Positions 16,896 through 26,451 are shown, counted from the stretch's first letter. The stretch: 46,721 bases of DNA from Sphingobacterium sp. (GCA_031277715.1 JAITLW010000007.1:1-46721); one strand, 5' to 3'. A program made the numbers and translations. Notes: generated by a model from the letters alone, not told the origin.

Positions 16896-17525
16896 ATGAG
16901 AAGAACTCTACTAACTATTGCCGTGACAGCCGGCTTAACATCAATGCTTCAGGCTCAGGAATTTGGGCTAAAGAAAGGTGATATACTGCTGGAAGGACAG
17001 ATCAATATCCACAGTAGTAAAGATAAAAATACCGATTTGAAAAATAGTCATTTCGGGTTTTCGCCTAAGGTTGGCTATTTTTTAAGTGATAAATTTGCAG
17101 TTGGAGTTGATTTAGGATTTTTAAGAATCAATACGGAAGAGCCAGGAGTAAATAATAATGTATTTAAGAGTAAATACAATGAATATAAGCTAGGTGCTTT
17201 TGGAAGATATTATTTCCTGAATATAGGGGAACGTTTTAAGACCTACTCGGAGTTGAATGTAGCCTACCTTAACGGAAAGACTACGATGGCAGCTGGCTAT
17301 GATGATGTCAAATCAAATCATTTCGCTGCGAAAGCTGGGATAGGTGCCAATTTCTTTTTAACAAAGAATGTAGCGCTTGGATATTCTTTTGGTGACGTTA
17401 TAGGATTTAATACGACCAAAATTAGAAAGGATGGTGCCATGTCTAGGAATAATTTTTACATGAACGTGAACTCATTTAATAACTTTTTTGAAACTGGGCA
17501 GTTTTCACTGACATTTAAGCTATAA
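16896..17525 (+). CDS. Outer membrane beta-barrel protein
   Basis: A 209-residue predicted porin-like outer-membrane protein. The signal peptide ends SMLQAQ (about residue 20). The rest alternates short amphipathic strands and turns (HFGFSPKVGYFLSDKFAVGV, YKLGAFGRYYFLN, FAAKAGIGANFFLTKNVALG), as in small eight-stranded barrels of the OmpW/PorT-like clan. It ends FSLTFKL with a C-terminal hydrophobic residue, the usual barrel-assembly signal. ATG start with an A-rich leader. No substrate can be named. Confidence 0.82.
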   Translation: MRRTLLTIAVTAGLTSMLQAQEFGLKKGDILLEGQINIHSSKDKNTDLKNSHFGFSPKVGYFLSDKFAVGVDLGFLRINTEEPGVNNNVFKSKYNEYKLGAFGRYYFLNIGERFKTYSELNVAYLNGKTTMAAGYDDVKSNHFAAKAGIGANFFLTKNVALGYSFGDVIGFNTTKIRKDGAMSRNNFYMNVNSFNNFFETGQFSLTFKL

Positions 17526-17529
17526 AAAA

Positions 17530-17562
17530 CAAAAGGCTCTTCGATTTAAGAAGAGCCTCTTG
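17530..17562. terminator. Bidirectional terminator
   Basis: AGGCTCTTC (17534-17542) pairs with GAAGAGCCT (17550-17558), with A-rich sequence to the left and T-rich to the right. It serves the beta-barrel gene and the convergent nucleoside permease gene. Confidence 0.75.
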
Positions 17563-17567
17563 TTATG

Positions 17568-18944
17568 TTAGTGACCTGTATTCTCCAGGTCCTTTGGATC
17601 GTGTTTATGTTTGAATAGGATGGAAAAAGCGATTACGATGACCAAGGTGTATATCGCAAAAGCCAGCCATATATGGTGCCAGTCTTTTAAATAAATAGCG
17701 GAGTCGAATGTACCATTCGTGATTTGTACTCCTTTTCCCGCTATAAAGTCCAATAGTTTTGGGTTATCAGCACTGGTTTCAAGACGTGTCGCAAGGCCAT
17801 CTAAGGTGTCAAAGGGCTTCGTGTAGTATTTGTCAATCATCCAGCCGGATACCTGAGAACCTAAGATCGCACCTATCCCGTTGGTCATCATCATAAAAAG
17901 TCCCTGTGCCGAAGAACGGATTTTTGAATCGGTCGAGGTTTCAACAAACAGTGATCCTGATATGTTGAAAAAGTCGAAAGCCATTCCGTATACGATACAG
18001 GATAGGATGATCATCCATAGTCCAGAAGATGGATCGCCGTAGGCGAAAAGACCAAAACGTAGCACCCAAGCGACCATTGCAAAGAGCATGACATTACGGA
18101 TACCAAAGCGTTTTAGGAAAAAAGGAATTGCCAGGATGAATAGTGTCTCCGATATCTGTGATATGGACATGATTATGGTGGAGCGCTCTACCACTAGTGA
18201 GTCTGCGTATTTAGGGTAAAAAGCAAACTCGCTAAGGAATACATCTCCATAGGCGTTGGTCAGTTGCAAAGCAGCTCCCAAGAACATGGAGAATATAAAG
18301 AAAAGAGCCATCTTGTAGTTTCCGAACAACTTGAAGGCCTCTAATCCCAAGAGTTCTGATAGCTTAGCGTTCTCTTTTGTAAGGTGCTGCGGTGGGCATT
18401 TCGGAATCATGAAGATGGCGTAAATTCCTAGGAATATAGAGCCTCCGGCAGCGATGTAAAACTGATACTCCGTCGCTTTATTGCCCGTAAGATTGGTGAG
18501 CCACATTGCCGCGATGAATCCTACGGTTCCCCATACCCGGATCAAAGGAAAAGCTTTGATAAGATCATAGTTCCCCTTGGTCAAGGAGCTGTAGGCAATT
18601 GAATTGGACAGTGCGAGGGTCGGCATGTAGCAGCACATCGCCAATAGCATTACGGTAAAGAAGCTATCTGGATTTGTCGTCTGGGCGAGGTAAATCAAAC
18701 AGACAGCGTAAAGTAAATGGAGGCCAATATAGAGGCGCTCTGCATTGACCCATCTGTCAGCAATGATTCCCATCAATGTCGGCATGAACAGAGAAGCAAT
18801 CCCCATGGTTGAAAAGATGGCACCAAACTGTGTGCCGTCCCATTGTTTGGTACCAAACCAATAATTGGCTATGGTAATCAACCATGCTCCCCACACGAAA
18901 AATTGCAGGAAGTTCATGACAGTCAGTCTTAATTTTATAGACAT
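17568..18944 (-). CDS. Nucleoside permease, NupG-type MFS transporter
   Basis: A 458-residue inner-membrane transporter of the nucleoside:H+ symporter branch of the MFS superfamily, likely importing nucleosides. It shows about twelve hydrophobic segments and family signatures: LRLTVMNFLQFFVWGAWLIT at the N-terminus, MPTLMGIIADRW (a loop 2-3-type MFS motif, about 54-65), and FFNISGSLFVET in the second half. Length fits the family. Its ATG is 9 bases after the stop of the BFN gene, so the two form one operon driven by the promoter near 19632. Confidence 0.87.
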   Translation of the reverse strand: MSIKLRLTVMNFLQFFVWGAWLITIANYWFGTKQWDGTQFGAIFSTMGIASLFMPTLMGIIADRWVNAERLYIGLHLLYAVCLIYLAQTTNPDSFFTVMLLAMCCYMPTLALSNSIAYSSLTKGNYDLIKAFPLIRVWGTVGFIAAMWLTNLTGNKATEYQFYIAAGGSIFLGIYAIFMIPKCPPQHLTKENAKLSELLGLEAFKLFGNYKMALFFIFSMFLGAALQLTNAYGDVFLSEFAFYPKYADSLVVERSTIIMSISQISETLFILAIPFFLKRFGIRNVMLFAMVAWVLRFGLFAYGDPSSGLWMIILSCIVYGMAFDFFNISGSLFVETSTDSKIRSSAQGLFMMMTNGIGAILGSQVSGWMIDKYYTKPFDTLDGLATRLETSADNPKLLDFIAGKGVQITNGTFDSAIYLKDWHHIWLAFAIYTLVIVIAFSILFKHKHDPKDLENTGH

Positions 18945-18953
18945 ATAGGTGTG

Positions 18954-19583
18954 TTATGATTTTCTTCGTTCGATCTCATCGCGTATGCGGGCTGCCGCCT
19001 CGTATTGTTCGTTGGCGATGGCTTTTTGCAAGGTGTTCTCCAGCTGTTCATCGCTGAGAGATGCATAGGGAGACACTGCTTTTGGAGGTTGTTCATCCTT
19101 TTGCTCAGGAATGGTGTTTTCTGTTTCGGCAGTAGACGCCGCCGATATATTCTCTAGAAATGCAAAGTCATTGTTTTCGATTACAATACCTGCGGAAGCC
19201 ATGATAAAGTCGTATGTGTATATCGGGCAGCCGAAACGTACTGCCAAGGCTACAGCATCGGAAGTCCGTGCGTCGATTTCTACCGATTTTCCTGCGTTCT
19301 TACACACGATCTTCGCAAAAAAGATACCGTCGACAAGATTATAAATCAGTACTTCTTCGAATTCAATACTAAAGACATCCGCAAAAGACTTGAATAGATC
19401 ATGAGTGAGTGGCCTGCTAGGCGTCATCTTCTCAATCTCCACAGCGATGGCCTGCGCTTCAAAGCCTCCGATAATGATGGGAAGGCGTCTATTCCCATTT
19501 ACTTCACCCAATACCAATGCATAAGCACCAGACTGGGTCTGACTATACGATAAGCCGACAATATCTAACTTTAATTTCTTCAT
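18954..19583 (-). CDS. Bifunctional nuclease (BFN/DUF151) family protein with UVR motif
   Basis: A 209-residue soluble protein. The BFN domain is at about 5-130 (SGAYALVLGEVNG, LPIIIGGFEAQAIA, DARTSDAVALAVR), named for plant and mycobacterial homologs with nuclease activity; the bacterial role is not settled. The C-terminus (about 172-206; LENTLQKAIANEQYEAAARI) is a UVR motif, as in UvrB/UvrC/ClpC, usually a protein-protein contact. The ATG at 19583 is chosen because the longer reading begins inside the -7 promoter element. It is co-transcribed with the nucleoside permease. Confidence 0.85.
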   Translation of the reverse strand: MKKLKLDIVGLSYSQTQSGAYALVLGEVNGNRRLPIIIGGFEAQAIAVEIEKMTPSRPLTHDLFKSFADVFSIEFEEVLIYNLVDGIFFAKIVCKNAGKSVEIDARTSDAVALAVRFGCPIYTYDFIMASAGIVIENNDFAFLENISAASTAETENTIPEQKDEQPPKAVSPYASLSDEQLENTLQKAIANEQYEAAARIRDEIERRKS

Positions 19584-19631
19584 CCTAATACACTCCGTGA
19601 TATGGATTAGGCGATCCCTTTTCCAATGATA

Positions 19632-19662
19632 CAAACTTAGATAAAATGCGGGAAATTAACAA
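19632..19662 (-). promoter_or_regulatory. Promoter of BFN-nucleoside permease operon
   Basis: On the minus strand, TTG (19662-19660), 20 bases, then TAAGTTTG (19639-19632): a good match to the Bacteroidota sigma factor consensus. The ATG is about 50 bases downstream. The -33 TTG overlaps the stem of the etfA terminator. Confidence 0.6.
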
Positions 19663-19687
19663 TGGCACCCTAAGTGCGGTGCCATTG
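19660..19687 (-). terminator. Hairpin after etfA
   Basis: CAATGGCACC (19660-19669) pairs with GGTGCCATTG (19678-19687) over an 8-base loop. It lies just past the etfA stop and probably ends the etfBA transcript, though the following T-run is short. Confidence 0.6.
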
Positions 19688-19699
19688 CTTGGTTATTTT

Positions 19700-20674
19700 T
19701 TAGTTTCCTTTATGCTTTTTTAAGGCTTCAATGAGTTTGGGGACTACTACAAAAGCATCACCCACGATGCCATAATCCGCTACTTTGAAGAAAGGAGCTT
19801 CTGGATCTTTGTTGATTACAACGATCGTCTTGGAGGAAGATACCCCTGCCAAATGTTGAATCGCTCCCGAAATACCAATGGCAATATATAGGTTGGGGCT
19901 CACTACGATTCCCGTTTGACCCACGTGTTCGGAATGAGGTCTCCATCCTGCATCAGACACGGGTTTTGAACAGGCTGTCGCCGCACCAAGAACCTTTGCC
20001 AGTTCTTCGATCATACCCCAGTTCTCCGGACCTTTTAGGCCTCTACCTGCAGACACCACAATTTCCGCTTCTGGAAGTGATATGGTATCGGTGGCGCGTA
20101 CAATCTCCTGTACAGTAGTACTGAAATCAGTAGACGGAATATCTGGAGTGTAGGCTTCTACCGTAGCAGAACCGCCCGTTTCTTTGGATGGGAATGCATT
20201 TGGATTGATTGTTAATACTTTTACGGCTGATTGAATCGATACCGTTGCGATTGCTTTATTTGAAAAAGCGGAAGTCTGTACTTCAAATGTATCGCCATTG
20301 ATTTGCGGTAAGGCTGAGGCACCAGAGACGATACCCGCACTAAGCTTGGTCGCCACACGTGGAGCAAGACCTTTACCGCTAAATGTATTCGATAGTACAA
20401 CTACCGATGCGTTTTCTTTTTGGGCTGCTGTCGCTACAATGGATGCGTAAGCCTGATTCACAAAAGAGCTAAGATTGTCGGTAGAGACGTTAAGTACTCT
20501 AGCGGCTCCATAACCTCCTAGTTTCTGTAATTCATCTTCTTTTACAGTCCCTATAGAAATAGCGATAACCTCGGTCTGAAGTTGGTCGGCTATGGCTTTG
20601 CCATATGATATGGCTTCAAAAGCCGATTTTTTGAATTGACCTTCTGTATTCTCTATATATACTAATACTGACAT
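19700..20674 (-). CDS. etfA: Electron transfer flavoprotein subunit alpha
   Basis: The FAD-binding subunit of the ETF heterodimer, which takes electrons from acyl-CoA and other dehydrogenases and passes them on to the quinone pool. The 324-residue length is typical. The C-terminal FAD domain (about 200-320) shows GRGLKGPENW, SDAGW, GQTG, GISGAIQHLAG and NKDPEAPFFKVADYGIVGD. The N-terminal domain (1-190) has the usual Rossmann-like layout. It lies 99 bases after etfB on the same strand; both are probably one transcript. ATG start. Confidence 0.95.
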   Translation of the reverse strand: MSVLVYIENTEGQFKKSAFEAISYGKAIADQLQTEVIAISIGTVKEDELQKLGGYGAARVLNVSTDNLSSFVNQAYASIVATAAQKENASVVVLSNTFSGKGLAPRVATKLSAGIVSGASALPQINGDTFEVQTSAFSNKAIATVSIQSAVKVLTINPNAFPSKETGGSATVEAYTPDIPSTDFSTTVQEIVRATDTISLPEAEIVVSAGRGLKGPENWGMIEELAKVLGAATACSKPVSDAGWRPHSEHVGQTGIVVSPNLYIAIGISGAIQHLAGVSSSKTIVVINKDPEAPFFKVADYGIVGDAFVVVPKLIEALKKHKGN

Positions 20675-20773
20675 AAAAATTCTTGTTTATTTCACGAACT
20701 CGTTGCACTTTGTTTAATCCGCTGATTGGCGAGTACTATTTTTAAAAATATATTGACCTAGTGAAAGCAATGA

Positions 20774-21511
20774 CTAGATTACCTTCGCATTGTTGTGCAA
20801 TAGGTTGACCAACTCGTCTACCTGATCCTCGTTGACTAATGTCACGCTGCCTCGTGCTGGAGGTGTGGCATAGGACTTGACTGTGGTAAGCGGGTCGACA
20901 GCAACGGCTGCTATAACTTCTAGTGGTTTACTACGAGCACCCATGATACCGCGCATATTCGGAATTTTTGGTTCTGCAACTCCTTCGGCTGTGCCGATTA
21001 CTATAGGAAGAGAAGCGGTAAGGACTTCTTTACCACCCTCGATCTCACGCTCGACGCTAGCTTGGCCATTGGTAACCTGTACACCTTTGGCAATAGATAC
21101 AGAAGGAATATGTAATAACTCGCCTACCATTGCAGCGATCTGTGCGCTATTATAGTCTATGGATTCGCGACCAGTTAGGATCAAATCAAAATTATTATTC
21201 TTGGCATAGGCCGCGATTTGGTTTGCTACAAACCAGGCATCAGATGCAGTTGCGTCGACACGGACTGCATTGTCTGCACCTATTGCTAGGGCCTTGCGGA
21301 TTGTAGGTTCGGTACTGGCATCGCCTACGGTAATCGTTGTAACTGAACCGCTAGCTGCAGCAGCGAGGTCAACAGCTTTGGAAAGCGCAATCTCGTCATA
21401 AGGATTGATGATGTACTGTACGCCAGCGGTGTTGAATGCGGTGTTTTCGTTGGTGAATGTTATTTTCGATGTAGTGTCCGGGACATTACTTATACATACT
21501 AATATCTTCAT
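20774..21511 (-). CDS. etfB: Electron transfer flavoprotein subunit beta
   Basis: The AMP-binding small subunit of ETF, partner of the etfA product. At 245 residues it opens MKILVCISNVPDTTSKI and carries NPYDEIALSKAVDLA (about 37-51), the family signature VEREIEGGKEVL (about 153-164) and IPNMRGIMGARSKPLEV (about 183-199). Gene order etfB-etfA matches other Bacteroidota. ATG start at 21511 with an A/T-rich leader. Confidence 0.95.
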   Translation of the reverse strand: MKILVCISNVPDTTSKITFTNENTAFNTAGVQYIINPYDEIALSKAVDLAAAASGSVTTITVGDASTEPTIRKALAIGADNAVRVDATASDAWFVANQIAAYAKNNNFDLILTGRESIDYNSAQIAAMVGELLHIPSVSIAKGVQVTNGQASVEREIEGGKEVLTASLPIVIGTAEGVAEPKIPNMRGIMGARSKPLEVIAAVAVDPLTTVKSYATPPARGSVTLVNEDQVDELVNLLHNNAKVI

Positions 21512-21830
21512 ATACTAATCTTTTGGTTTTTACATAAATAAATTTATTTGCATGCTATATCATAGATGTGCATGCTATAAGAACGGATTTTGAGTGATGG
21601 TTTGCTTTGTCGCAAATCATACTACAGTAAATCTACTGATTAACACTTAAGTTTACTTATCAAATATAGTCAATTTTATGTAAAATCCTATGCGGGCATA
21701 ATATTAATTATAGATGTGACCTGCATTGGTAAACTGTGTATCTGTTGTACTTCATAATATAAAAAAGTAGAATTTTGTTTTTTGATGACCTTTGGTTTTC
21801 TTTGTAGATTATCACTAAATTTTAATACCA
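21512..21830. other. Divergent intergenic region of etfB and TPR gene
   Basis: About 320 bases without a gene. The only promoter-like element seen is TATATTTG on the minus strand (21668-21661), a -7 match without a clear -33 partner, about 150 bases before etfB. No riboswitch or conserved RNA structure was recognised. Confidence 0.35.
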
Positions 21831-22163
21831 ATGGATAGGATTGAGCAGCTTAAAGATTTTATAAAAGAAACACCACAGGATCCTTTCCTGCACTATGCGC
21901 TCACGATGGAATATGTGAAACTTGGTGATATTCAGAAGAGTAGAGAAGGGTTTGAAAATATGGTTTCGACATACCCTGACTATGTGGGGACATATTATCA
22001 TTATGCAAAGTTTCTGGAGAAGCAAAGTGAGAAAGAATCTGCCGAAAAAATATATGAAGAGGGGATATTAGTTGCAAGTCGCATGCGGAATAGACACGCG
22101 ATGGGCGAACTGCAGTCTGCATTGAATCTCCTTCGTGGAATCGACGAAGACGACGATTATTAA
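21831..22163 (+). CDS. Small tetratricopeptide-repeat protein
   Basis: A 110-residue cytoplasmic protein made of TPR-like helical pairs: FLHYALTMEYVKLGDIQKSR (about 19-38), YVGTYYHYAKFLEKQSEKES (about 50-69) and a third, weaker pair to the end. TPRs mediate protein-protein contact; no enzyme activity is expected. ATG start. It stands alone, divergent from etfB and followed by an NlpE-like lipoprotein on the same strand after about 185 bases. Confidence 0.8.
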   Translation: MDRIEQLKDFIKETPQDPFLHYALTMEYVKLGDIQKSREGFENMVSTYPDYVGTYYHYAKFLEKQSEKESAEKIYEEGILVASRMRNRHAMGELQSALNLLRGIDEDDDY

Positions 22164-22348
22164 TTTCTGTTTCCTGCGCTGGAAATTTCCTGTTGTAAAA
22201 GATATAACGATTTAAATTTTAGATTAAAAGTGACTTCTCCGACCTATGGGGCGGGATAACGTTCCAGTCGACGGTTATTGTCTATCTGCTTTGGTCCGAA
22301 AAAGTTTTTTTGGTACTGTTTTTGAAAGCTTTGGACAAAGGAGTACAA

Positions 22349-22765
22349 ATGCGGTTTTTCAACTATATATCAATAGCTTTAATAGTAACTGCTCTTTTTG
22401 TTGGTTGTATAAACAACAAAAAGAGAACTACAGCAAAAGACAAGCTGGAGAACATAGAGTTATTGGCCGCAAATATTGTGGGGATATACGGAGGGGCTCT
22501 TCCCTGTGTAGACTGTGATGCAATAAGTACACTACTGGAGCTGAATCGCGATCATTCCTATACGCTGGTCTATACCTACGATGGTAAATCAAATGATCAA
22601 TTTGTGAAAGAAGGTAAGTGGGAGATAGATAAAAACAGGTTGATTCTGGATGGTGTAGATTATAAATATAAAATAGAAGGCGAATTGCTGGTGCAGCTGG
22701 ATCTCTCGGGTAATGAGATAACAGGAGAGCTGGCTGAGAGTTATCAATTGGCTAAGAAGAAATAA
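22349..22765 (+). CDS. NlpE N-terminal domain lipoprotein
   Basis: A 138-residue lipoprotein related to the N-terminal domain of NlpE, the envelope copper-stress and surface-sensing lipoprotein of E. coli. The signal ends TALFVGC (Cys20). The domain opens with the family pattern GIYGGALPCVDCDAI (about 45-59), including a CxxC pair (Cys53, Cys56), and continues with strands such as YTLVYTYDG. The C-terminal OB domain of E. coli NlpE is absent, as in most Bacteroidota members. The ATG at 22349 is chosen because it places a proper lipoprotein signal at the N-terminus. Confidence 0.82.
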   Translation: MRFFNYISIALIVTALFVGCINNKKRTTAKDKLENIELLAANIVGIYGGALPCVDCDAISTLLELNRDHSYTLVYTYDGKSNDQFVKEGKWEIDKNRLILDGVDYKYKIEGELLVQLDLSGNEITGELAESYQLAKKK

Positions 22766-22798
22766 AAAAAAGGAATCTATTTTAGATTCCTTTTTTTA
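22764..22798. terminator. Bidirectional terminator
   Basis: A-run plus AGGAATCTA, a 3-base loop, then TAGATTCCT plus T-run: a perfect hairpin flanked by A and T tracts between the NlpE-like gene and the convergent cysteine desulfurase gene. Confidence 0.85.
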
Positions 22799-23932
22799 TT
22801 ATCCATGTTCACAGATTTCTTTCAATTTACCGACTACATAGTCTATTTCTGCCTTGGTATTCCATTTGCTAAAAGAAAAACGTACAGAAGGACGTTGGCT
22901 ATCGGCTTTTATTCCCGTAAGGACATGCGAACCTATATCTGAGCCGGAGCTGCAAGCGCTACCGCCTGACGCTGATATCCCCATGATATCGAGGTTAAAT
23001 AATAGGACGTCTGCCATCTCTGTGCACGGTAGAGATACATTCAAGACAGTATACAGGGATTGTTTGGGATCTATACAGCCATTGAACCGAATGTCGGGAA
23101 TAGCTTTCGTTAATTCGTCTATCATATAGCTTTTTAACTCCTGTATATAGGCATGGTGCTCTTCCATATTGCTGTAGGCAATTTCCAGTGCTTTAGCAAT
23201 ACCTGCAATACCATATATATTCTCGGTACCACCACGCATATTGCGTTCCTGTGCACCACCGTAGATTAATGGTTTTATTTTATTCTTACCATTGATGTAT
23301 AAAAAGCCTACTCCTTTGGGGCCGTGGAATTTGTGGCCAGCTCCTGTAATAAAGTCAATTTTGAGCTCAGACAGGTTGTGGGGGTAATGTCCCATCGTCT
23401 GTACAGTGTCTGAGTGCAACAGTGCATCATAACGTTGGCATAGCTCCGATACCTTGTGTAAGTCGGTTAGATTGCCAATTTCATTGTTGGCCTGCATGAT
23501 CGACACGAAGCTGCGCGGATTTTTTTGTAATAATTCCTCAAGATGCTGTAGGTCGATGTGCCCTTCATCATCTACACGTAAAAAATCCAGGTGTACTTTA
23601 CCTGTTTTTTCCAACTCTTCCAGCGTATGGAGCACCGCATGATGCTCTATAGGAGACGTGATGGCATGTGTGATTCCAAGATCTTCGATAGATCGGACAA
23701 TAGCCATGTTGTCTGCCTCAGTTCCTCCTGATGTGAAGAAAATCTCTGAAGGAGAAGCATGTAGTAAATTTGCAATAGTTTTGCGAGCCTTTTCTACAAT
23801 AGTCTTTACCTGACGACCGTGCGTGTGTATAGAAGAAGGGTTTCCAAAGTCATTTTGCATGGTTGCTATCATAACCTCAATGACCTCAGGGTCAATGGCA
23901 GTCGTAGCCGCGTTGTCTAGATATACTTGCAT
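22799..23932 (-). CDS. Cysteine desulfurase, NifS/IscS family
   Basis: A pyridoxal-phosphate enzyme that removes sulfur from cysteine for Fe-S cluster or tRNA thiolation pathways. The 377-residue product opens YLDNAATT and has SGGTEADN (68-75), His98 near the cofactor, the Schiff-base Lys201 in GAGHKFHGPKG and the sulfur-carrying Cys327 in GGSACSSGS. The loop around Cys327 is of the NifS/IscS class. No iscU or other isc gene is adjacent, so the partner acceptor is not shown. It lies 9 bases after lnt, in an apparent operon. Confidence 0.92.
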   Translation of the reverse strand: MQVYLDNAATTAIDPEVIEVMIATMQNDFGNPSSIHTHGRQVKTIVEKARKTIANLLHASPSEIFFTSGGTEADNMAIVRSIEDLGITHAITSPIEHHAVLHTLEELEKTGKVHLDFLRVDDEGHIDLQHLEELLQKNPRSFVSIMQANNEIGNLTDLHKVSELCQRYDALLHSDTVQTMGHYPHNLSELKIDFITGAGHKFHGPKGVGFLYINGKNKIKPLIYGGAQERNMRGGTENIYGIAGIAKALEIAYSNMEEHHAYIQELKSYMIDELTKAIPDIRFNGCIDPKQSLYTVLNVSLPCTEMADVLLFNLDIMGISASGGSACSSGSDIGSHVLTGIKADSQRPSVRFSFSKWNTKAEIDYVVGKLKEICEHG

Positions 23933-23941
23933 GTAGTAAAG

Positions 23942-25585
23942 TTAATTATTGTGCGTGTATTTCTTCGATTCTTTTTTTCGATTAGCCGACGGAATACATA
24001 AAACTAACAGACTCATGACACAACCTAATAATCCAACATAAGCGATGAGGTCGCCGTATTTGGTATAAAAGGTCAGCTCTTCGTTCAAGTTGATTTCTTG
24101 TGTGAGTGCAGCAGGAACCCACCATTGGGAGTGCTGTACAATGTCTCCGCGTTGATTGATGAATCCTGATATTCCGGTATTGGCAGAACGAGCGACCCAA
24201 CGTCTATTCTCAATAGCCCTTAGCTTGGCATAGGCGAGGTGCTGGTCTTTGCCAGAAGTGTTTTTCCACCAGCCATCATTCGTAACAATGGCGATAAATT
24301 GAGCGCCTTTTTTAGTGTATTCGGCAACATATTCGCCCCAGATAGATTCGTAACAAATCACGGGAGCAGCACCTATACCACTTTGGCTGTAAAATACAGA
24401 GGGTTCTTTGTCATAGCCATAACCACCGGTAGTACCGCCAAAATGTTCGAAAAGTGGTTTCATAAAGGAAAGTGCTTGACCAAAAGGCATCTGCTCTACA
24501 CCGGGTACCAATTTGGACTTGTGGTAAAACTGTACTTTGCTAGAGCCATCGATCAATACTGCCGCATTAAAGCTATCCAGGTATTTATTGCCAAAGGGAC
24601 GCGCAGTCAATGTCTTTTGATCCGAGTATAGGAGGTAGCTCTCTATACCGGACAGAATGTTGCCATTATGGTATTTCTCTAAAAAAGAAACACTTTTTTC
24701 GTAGGCAGGGTACTCTCTGAAATCTTCTTCATTGATGCCGTTACGGTCCGAAATAGCGGTCTCGGGCCATAGGAAAAACTCCGTATTGGGTTTGGCAACA
24801 CTTGCCGAAAGTTCAAATAGTTTGTCTAATTGCTGTTCAGGCGTGATGGAGCCAAATTTCTGATACGGATCTATATTAGGCTGTACAACGACGACTTCTG
24901 AAGGATTGATATGTTCTTCGTAGGTGGCGTATTGGAACAGCGAAATCACTATCGGTAATAAGACGATGGCTAGGATGGCGATAAGGAGTTTCTTTTGAGA
25001 AAAAGCAGCGACCTTTTCTTTGTATTGCCAATAGTAGAGGAATGCAAAAATATTCGCTAACCAAATCCATAGTGTGCCACCATATACACCAGTGATACTG
25101 TACCACTGCACCAGTTGGTGTACATTGGAGAGGCCATTCCCTAGATTCATCCACGGAAAAGCCAAGCCCCAGCTTTGATGCAGGTACTCATAGCCTATCC
25201 ATAAGGATACAAGCCCTACAAAACTCACAGCGATATGTCGGCGCTTGCGCAACTGATAGTATAATCTAAAGACTAGTGCCATCAATAGGGGGGCAAGTGC
25301 AAAGGGAATCAATGCAATGCCTAAAGATACCACTGCTGGAAGAAAGGCATTCATGGCATTAAATACCCAATAGATCGATGCGGTATTCCAGACAAGGCCC
25401 GTCAAGAAACTGACTTGAAATATTTTCGTTCCTTTTTTGCTATAGTTGCCGCGAATAATATTTTCGACAGCGACCAATAGGGGGACAAATGCGACCAATA
25501 ACAGGAGTCCGGTATAAGGAACCGGTGGCCATGCAAGCCAAAGCATAAAGGCACTGAGTAGTGCCAGTAAATAGTTTTGTTTCAC
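23942..25585 (-). CDS. lnt: Apolipoprotein N-acyltransferase
   Basis: Adds the third acyl chain to the N-terminal cysteine of lipoproteins at the periplasmic face of the inner membrane. The 547-residue product has several membrane helices in 1-220 and a carbon-nitrogen hydrolase domain (about 228-490). The expected catalytic triad is visible: Glu275 in FLWPETA, Lys356 in FYHKSKLVPGVE and Cys411 in APVICYESIWG. The start is GTG, since an in-frame TAG stands two codons upstream. Relevant here, as the window encodes several lipoproteins. It lies between the PH/SHOCT gene and the cysteine desulfurase in one run. Confidence 0.93.
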   Translation of the reverse strand: MKQNYLLALLSAFMLWLAWPPVPYTGLLLLVAFVPLLVAVENIIRGNYSKKGTKIFQVSFLTGLVWNTASIYWVFNAMNAFLPAVVSLGIALIPFALAPLLMALVFRLYYQLRKRRHIAVSFVGLVSLWIGYEYLHQSWGLAFPWMNLGNGLSNVHQLVQWYSITGVYGGTLWIWLANIFAFLYYWQYKEKVAAFSQKKLLIAILAIVLLPIVISLFQYATYEEHINPSEVVVVQPNIDPYQKFGSITPEQQLDKLFELSASVAKPNTEFFLWPETAISDRNGINEEDFREYPAYEKSVSFLEKYHNGNILSGIESYLLYSDQKTLTARPFGNKYLDSFNAAVLIDGSSKVQFYHKSKLVPGVEQMPFGQALSFMKPLFEHFGGTTGGYGYDKEPSVFYSQSGIGAAPVICYESIWGEYVAEYTKKGAQFIAIVTNDGWWKNTSGKDQHLAYAKLRAIENRRWVARSANTGISGFINQRGDIVQHSQWWVPAALTQEINLNEELTFYTKYGDLIAYVGLLGCVMSLLVLCIPSANRKKESKKYTHNN

Positions 25586-25593
25586 GTGCTATA

Positions 25594-26328
25594 CTATAAC
25601 TGAGAGAGAATTTCGGCTTTTTTACTTTCGTATTCCGCTTGAGAAATCAATTGCTTGTCAAAGAGTCCTTTCAGTTTCTTCAGTTTTAATGTTAACTCAT
25701 CCTCTTCTACTTCTACCTCGATTTTTGCTGGCGATGGTTCCGTTCTTTCGAATACAGGAGCAGGCTCTGCTTTAATTTCTTCAGGAACAACCACTGGGCG
25801 CTCAACGATCGGCTGCGCTGCAGGTGCCGGTGCTTCAAAAGCAGGCGTGATAGGAGCAGGGATCTCCCGCTTAGGCTCCTCGTATAGGTCGCGGATAGGA
25901 ACTACAGGCTTGACCGCAGGTGCAGGCTCCTCACTTTCAATTTTGACATTCTCCAATGCTTCCTTGATCAACTGATACAGCTTGCGCGCCTGTGTTTTTG
26001 GAATATAATCTATGCTCAGGTTCTCTCCTGTAAATGGAATAACGGTGACTTTGGAGCCAAATATTTCTTCTTTAAAAGCGATATCCTTAATGTCTTTCCA
26101 AGAGAAAATCTCGAAGTTCGTAGCTAAGCCCAATTTCGTGAATTCACATAGGAAAATACGTTTGTTGCTGATGGCTATACTATCCGGCAGTAAAGTTACA
26201 GCAGGTTTTTTTTGTAAAGCGATGTAACTAAGGGCTTCGCCGTGGGTCAGCATATCGACAATTTTGGTGTGTATTTTTTCTACAACTTTAAGGTCTTGTC
26301 CGTCTTGTATATACTTATCTAAACTCAT
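25594..26328 (-). CDS. Bacterial PH-like and SHOCT domain protein
   Basis: A 244-residue cytoplasmic protein of unknown function. Residues of about 15-120 have the layout of a bacterial pleckstrin-like (bPH) domain (SIAISNKRIFLCEF, IFSWKDIKDIAFKEEIFGSK). A Pro/Glu/Ala-rich linker (about 130-200) leads to a C-terminal SHOCT motif (KKLKGLFDKQLISQAEYESK, about 216-235), found at the ends of many otherwise unrelated bacterial proteins. The ATG at 26328 is preferred to an in-frame TTG four codons upstream. It is the first gene of a probable operon with lnt and the cysteine desulfurase. Confidence 0.78.
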   Translation of the reverse strand: MSLDKYIQDGQDLKVVEKIHTKIVDMLTHGEALSYIALQKKPAVTLLPDSIAISNKRIFLCEFTKLGLATNFEIFSWKDIKDIAFKEEIFGSKVTVIPFTGENLSIDYIPKTQARKLYQLIKEALENVKIESEEPAPAVKPVVPIRDLYEEPKREIPAPITPAFEAPAPAAQPIVERPVVVPEEIKAEPAPVFERTEPSPAKIEVEVEEDELTLKLKKLKGLFDKQLISQAEYESKKAEILSQL

Positions 26329-26451
26329 TTCTTTATCCAATGATAGTGATCAATATGTAAACTAATCTGTTAGTAAACTTAATTAAAATGCGTTGTATTC
26401 ACTAATGTGTAATAAAACTTTTATCCTGCCGATCAAACGGTGGGTCCTGTA